A DNA stretch of 40,451 bases, taken from a virus. Position 1 is the stretch's first letter, and each line of letters begins with the position of its first letter. Below the pieces are notes generated by a model. The model was not told the origin of the DNA, ran no database searches, and worked only from the letters and a program-made list of their open reading frames with translations. This document shows positions 39,219-40,451 of this stretch, piece by piece. The stretch covers positions 1 to 40,451 of the IMG/VR virus record IMGVR_UViG_3300034068_000207. One strand, 5' to 3'. The position numbers and the translations under genes were made by a program.

Positions 39219-40339
39219 GCCAATACTCCTGCGTTTAATAGGACATCTCTGACATTCAACACTACACGATGCTTCATTCCTGGTAACAGTTCCACACGAT
39301 GTTGACCGATGGTGGCTTGCACCCGTTTAGATACCTCAATTTCGCATGTAGGTTCAAACGGTTTCCACACCCCAGTAGACCTGTTGATGGTTGGCTGAAC
39401 GATCTGTAGCACTTGTTCGGCTGCTGTGTCCCAGTTAAACGCTGCTGTTTGTGGGGCTGTCAGGAACGCCTGACGACGGTACTTGTCACGTTTGTTGTAT
39501 AAGTCTTTGATGGCTTCTGCTAATGCTTCTGCGTCTGGTTCATCCCAGTTGCCCATGTCCTGCCAAACACCTTTAGCGGTCGGGACACTGGTGGTTGGTA
39601 TGCGATGGGTGGCAAGATCAGCGAACTCTCGATGCCCATGAGCGTTAGACAGGATCGTTGGGATACCCGCTGAGACAGCCTGCAACGGCATGAGACCGAA
39701 CCCTTCACCACGGGACACCGACACAAACCCATCCATAGAACGAACCAAATCACGTTCCTGTTCAACAGTTAACCATTCACGATGAATTACCACATTTGGG
39801 TAATCCAAGTTCTTTGGCGCAGACAGGTGAGGTGGCACAATCTTGATGTGCAGTTCAGCGTCAGGTAGCTGCAACTTGTTGAACACTTCCAGTACTACAT
39901 CTAAGCCTTTGCGATACCACTCTGAACCGCCGCACATGATCCGGAACTTGCCATCAGGTTTATCTTCAGATGGACACCAAACTGTACGGTCAACACCCAA
40001 CGGGATCATATGAACATTGTCGTGGAACTGTGAGAACAAATCATAGTTGTGCATAGATGGCACAATGATCGTTTCTATCAGCGGGATGTATTCGTAAAAC
40101 TGTGGTGGCAACCAGTTTGTTTCCCACATGGTTAACACCGACACACGCTGGTCATCAAACCACCCTGCAATCAAGTTAGGTCGCAAAGCAAACATCACAG
40201 TTTCGGCGCGATCATCAAGTGTTACCTTTTCCGATAACGCTGTCTTCAATCCTTGCACCATTTTCCCGTAACCAATATGCGCGATGTTTACACCTTCAAC
40301 ACTTAAAAGTCGGGAAGTATCCCTGATTCTGCCTGCCAT
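39215..40339 (-). CDS. Glycosyltransferase, GT4-like, complete copy (374 aa)
   Basis: This is a GT-B-fold transferase. The N-terminal acceptor domain starts after AHIGYGKMVQGLK; FRIMCGGSEWYRKGLDVVL begins the donor half. VSRGEGFGLMPLQAVSAGIP carries the E-x7-E-like sugar-nucleotide site of family 4. The last about 60 residues (KPFEPTCEIEVSKRVQATIG) are an extra beta-rich tail. Phage enzymes of this kind glycosylate capsid or tail proteins, phage DNA or host surface; placement among tail genes favours a virion or surface target. The left copy at 1-818 is the strain-variant repeat. Confidence 0.87.
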   Translation of the reverse strand: MAGRIRDTSRLLSVEGVNIAHIGYGKMVQGLKTALSEKVTLDDRAETVMFALRPNLIAGWFDDQRVSVLTMWETNWLPPQFYEYIPLIETIIVPSMHNYDLFSQFHDNVHMIPLGVDRTVWCPSEDKPDGKFRIMCGGSEWYRKGLDVVLEVFNKLQLPDAELHIKIVPPHLSAPKNLDYPNVVIHREWLTVEQERDLVRSMDGFVSVSRGEGFGLMPLQAVSAGIPTILSNAHGHREFADLATHRIPTTSVPTAKGVWQDMGNWDEPDAEALAEAIKDLYNKRDKYRRQAFLTAPQTAAFNWDTAAEQVLQIVQPTINRSTGVWKPFEPTCEIEVSKRVQATIGQHRVELLPGMKHRVVLNVRDVLLNAGVLA

Positions 40340-40451
40340 TTTTCTGTTGCTCTCGATTCCACGTTTGCAGCACCATCAATTTTTCTTGGTTGGATACCGT
40401 CTTGACGCAACCGTTTGTATGCGTCTAAGTCCTTTTCTAGCACACGATCCT
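39522..40451. repeat. Right copy of 930-bp imperfect terminal direct repeat
   Basis: This is the second copy of bases 1-930, offset by exactly 39,521. Differences are spread from position 177 onward of the repeat and are densest at 474-762. The one amino-acid change seen is Pro (left copy, base 761) versus Ala (right copy, base 40282) in the glycosyltransferase. This copy contains the complete 5' end of that gene. Confidence 0.95.
40303..40451 (-). CDS. 94-aa CxxC protein, second copy (3' part only)
   Basis: This is the C-terminal part of the gene at 782-1066, cut by the window end. It matches with two silent differences. It overlaps the glycosyltransferase start by 37 bp, as in the left copy. 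Confidence 0.7.
   Translation of the reverse strand, partial: DRVLEKDLDAYKRLRQDGIQPRKIDGAANVESRATEKWQAESGILPDF

Noticed and set aside
1-40451. Temperate lifestyle
   Set aside because: No integrase, recombinase of the site-specific families, partition gene or recognisable attachment site was seen; the helix-turn-helix genes alone are not enough evidence.

Overview
The window is a complete or near-complete genome of a tailed double-stranded DNA phage. It reads as about 39.5 kb of unique sequence, because bases 1-930 recur at 39522-40451 with 18 substitutions (about 98% identity) and the sequence therefore closes on itself. Recognisable hallmark proteins are an N4-gp56-type major capsid protein, a portal protein, a large terminase, an M15-peptidase endolysin, a YqaJ-type exonuclease and an annealing protein. 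I find no tape-measure, tail-tube or tail-chaperone gene. Between portal and capsid there are instead several large, low-complexity or helical proteins (1517, 686, 361 and 262 aa), which suggests a short-tailed podovirus with internal or ejected virion proteins. A WhiB-type Fe-S regulator, known from Actinobacteria and their phages, points to an actinobacterial host. The Thr/Pro-rich secreted protein and glycine-rich tail adhesins would suit an aquatic actinobacterium, but that is inference. No integrase, repressor or attachment site was recognised.

Layout. Almost everything is read leftward (minus strand). From a promoter near 18.3 kb the leftward unit runs DNA methyltransferase, terminase, portal, internal virion proteins, a second promoter at 4.4 kb, scaffold, major capsid, a strong hairpin terminator at 2.75 kb, small structural proteins, an adhesin-like repeat protein and a glycosyltransferase. 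Across the circle junction it continues through three tiny lysine-rich proteins, tail proteins (294 and 610 aa), fibre-like proteins, two tandem glycine-rich adhesin-like proteins, a secreted PA14-like surface protein and the lysis cassette. It then passes through a packed set of small zinc-binding and helix-turn-helix genes, a metallophosphoesterase, the recombination trio, a secreted lysozyme-like protein, WhiB, and a cytosine-C5 methyltransferase ending near 22.2 kb.

The only rightward genes lie between 19.1 and 22.1 kb: nine or ten small, tightly coupled genes, mostly of unknown function. They start at a near-consensus TTGACA-17-TATGCT promoter and end at a hairpin-plus-T terminator facing the end of the leftward unit. 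The 0.8 kb gap at 18.3-19.1 kb is a divergent control region. It holds a structured element (18814-18950) and AT-rich tracts, and is the best candidate for a replication origin or regulatory RNA.

How it works together. No polymerase, primase or replicative helicase was recognised, so replication probably borrows the host machinery with phage-supplied recombination (exonuclease, annealing protein, resolvase). Two unrelated DNA methyltransferases may protect the genome. Two leftward promoters carry a very similar inverted repeat, suggesting shared control of packaging and capsid genes. Many genes overlap by four bases (ATGA/GTGA), and several genes shorter than 60 codons were recovered from this pattern.
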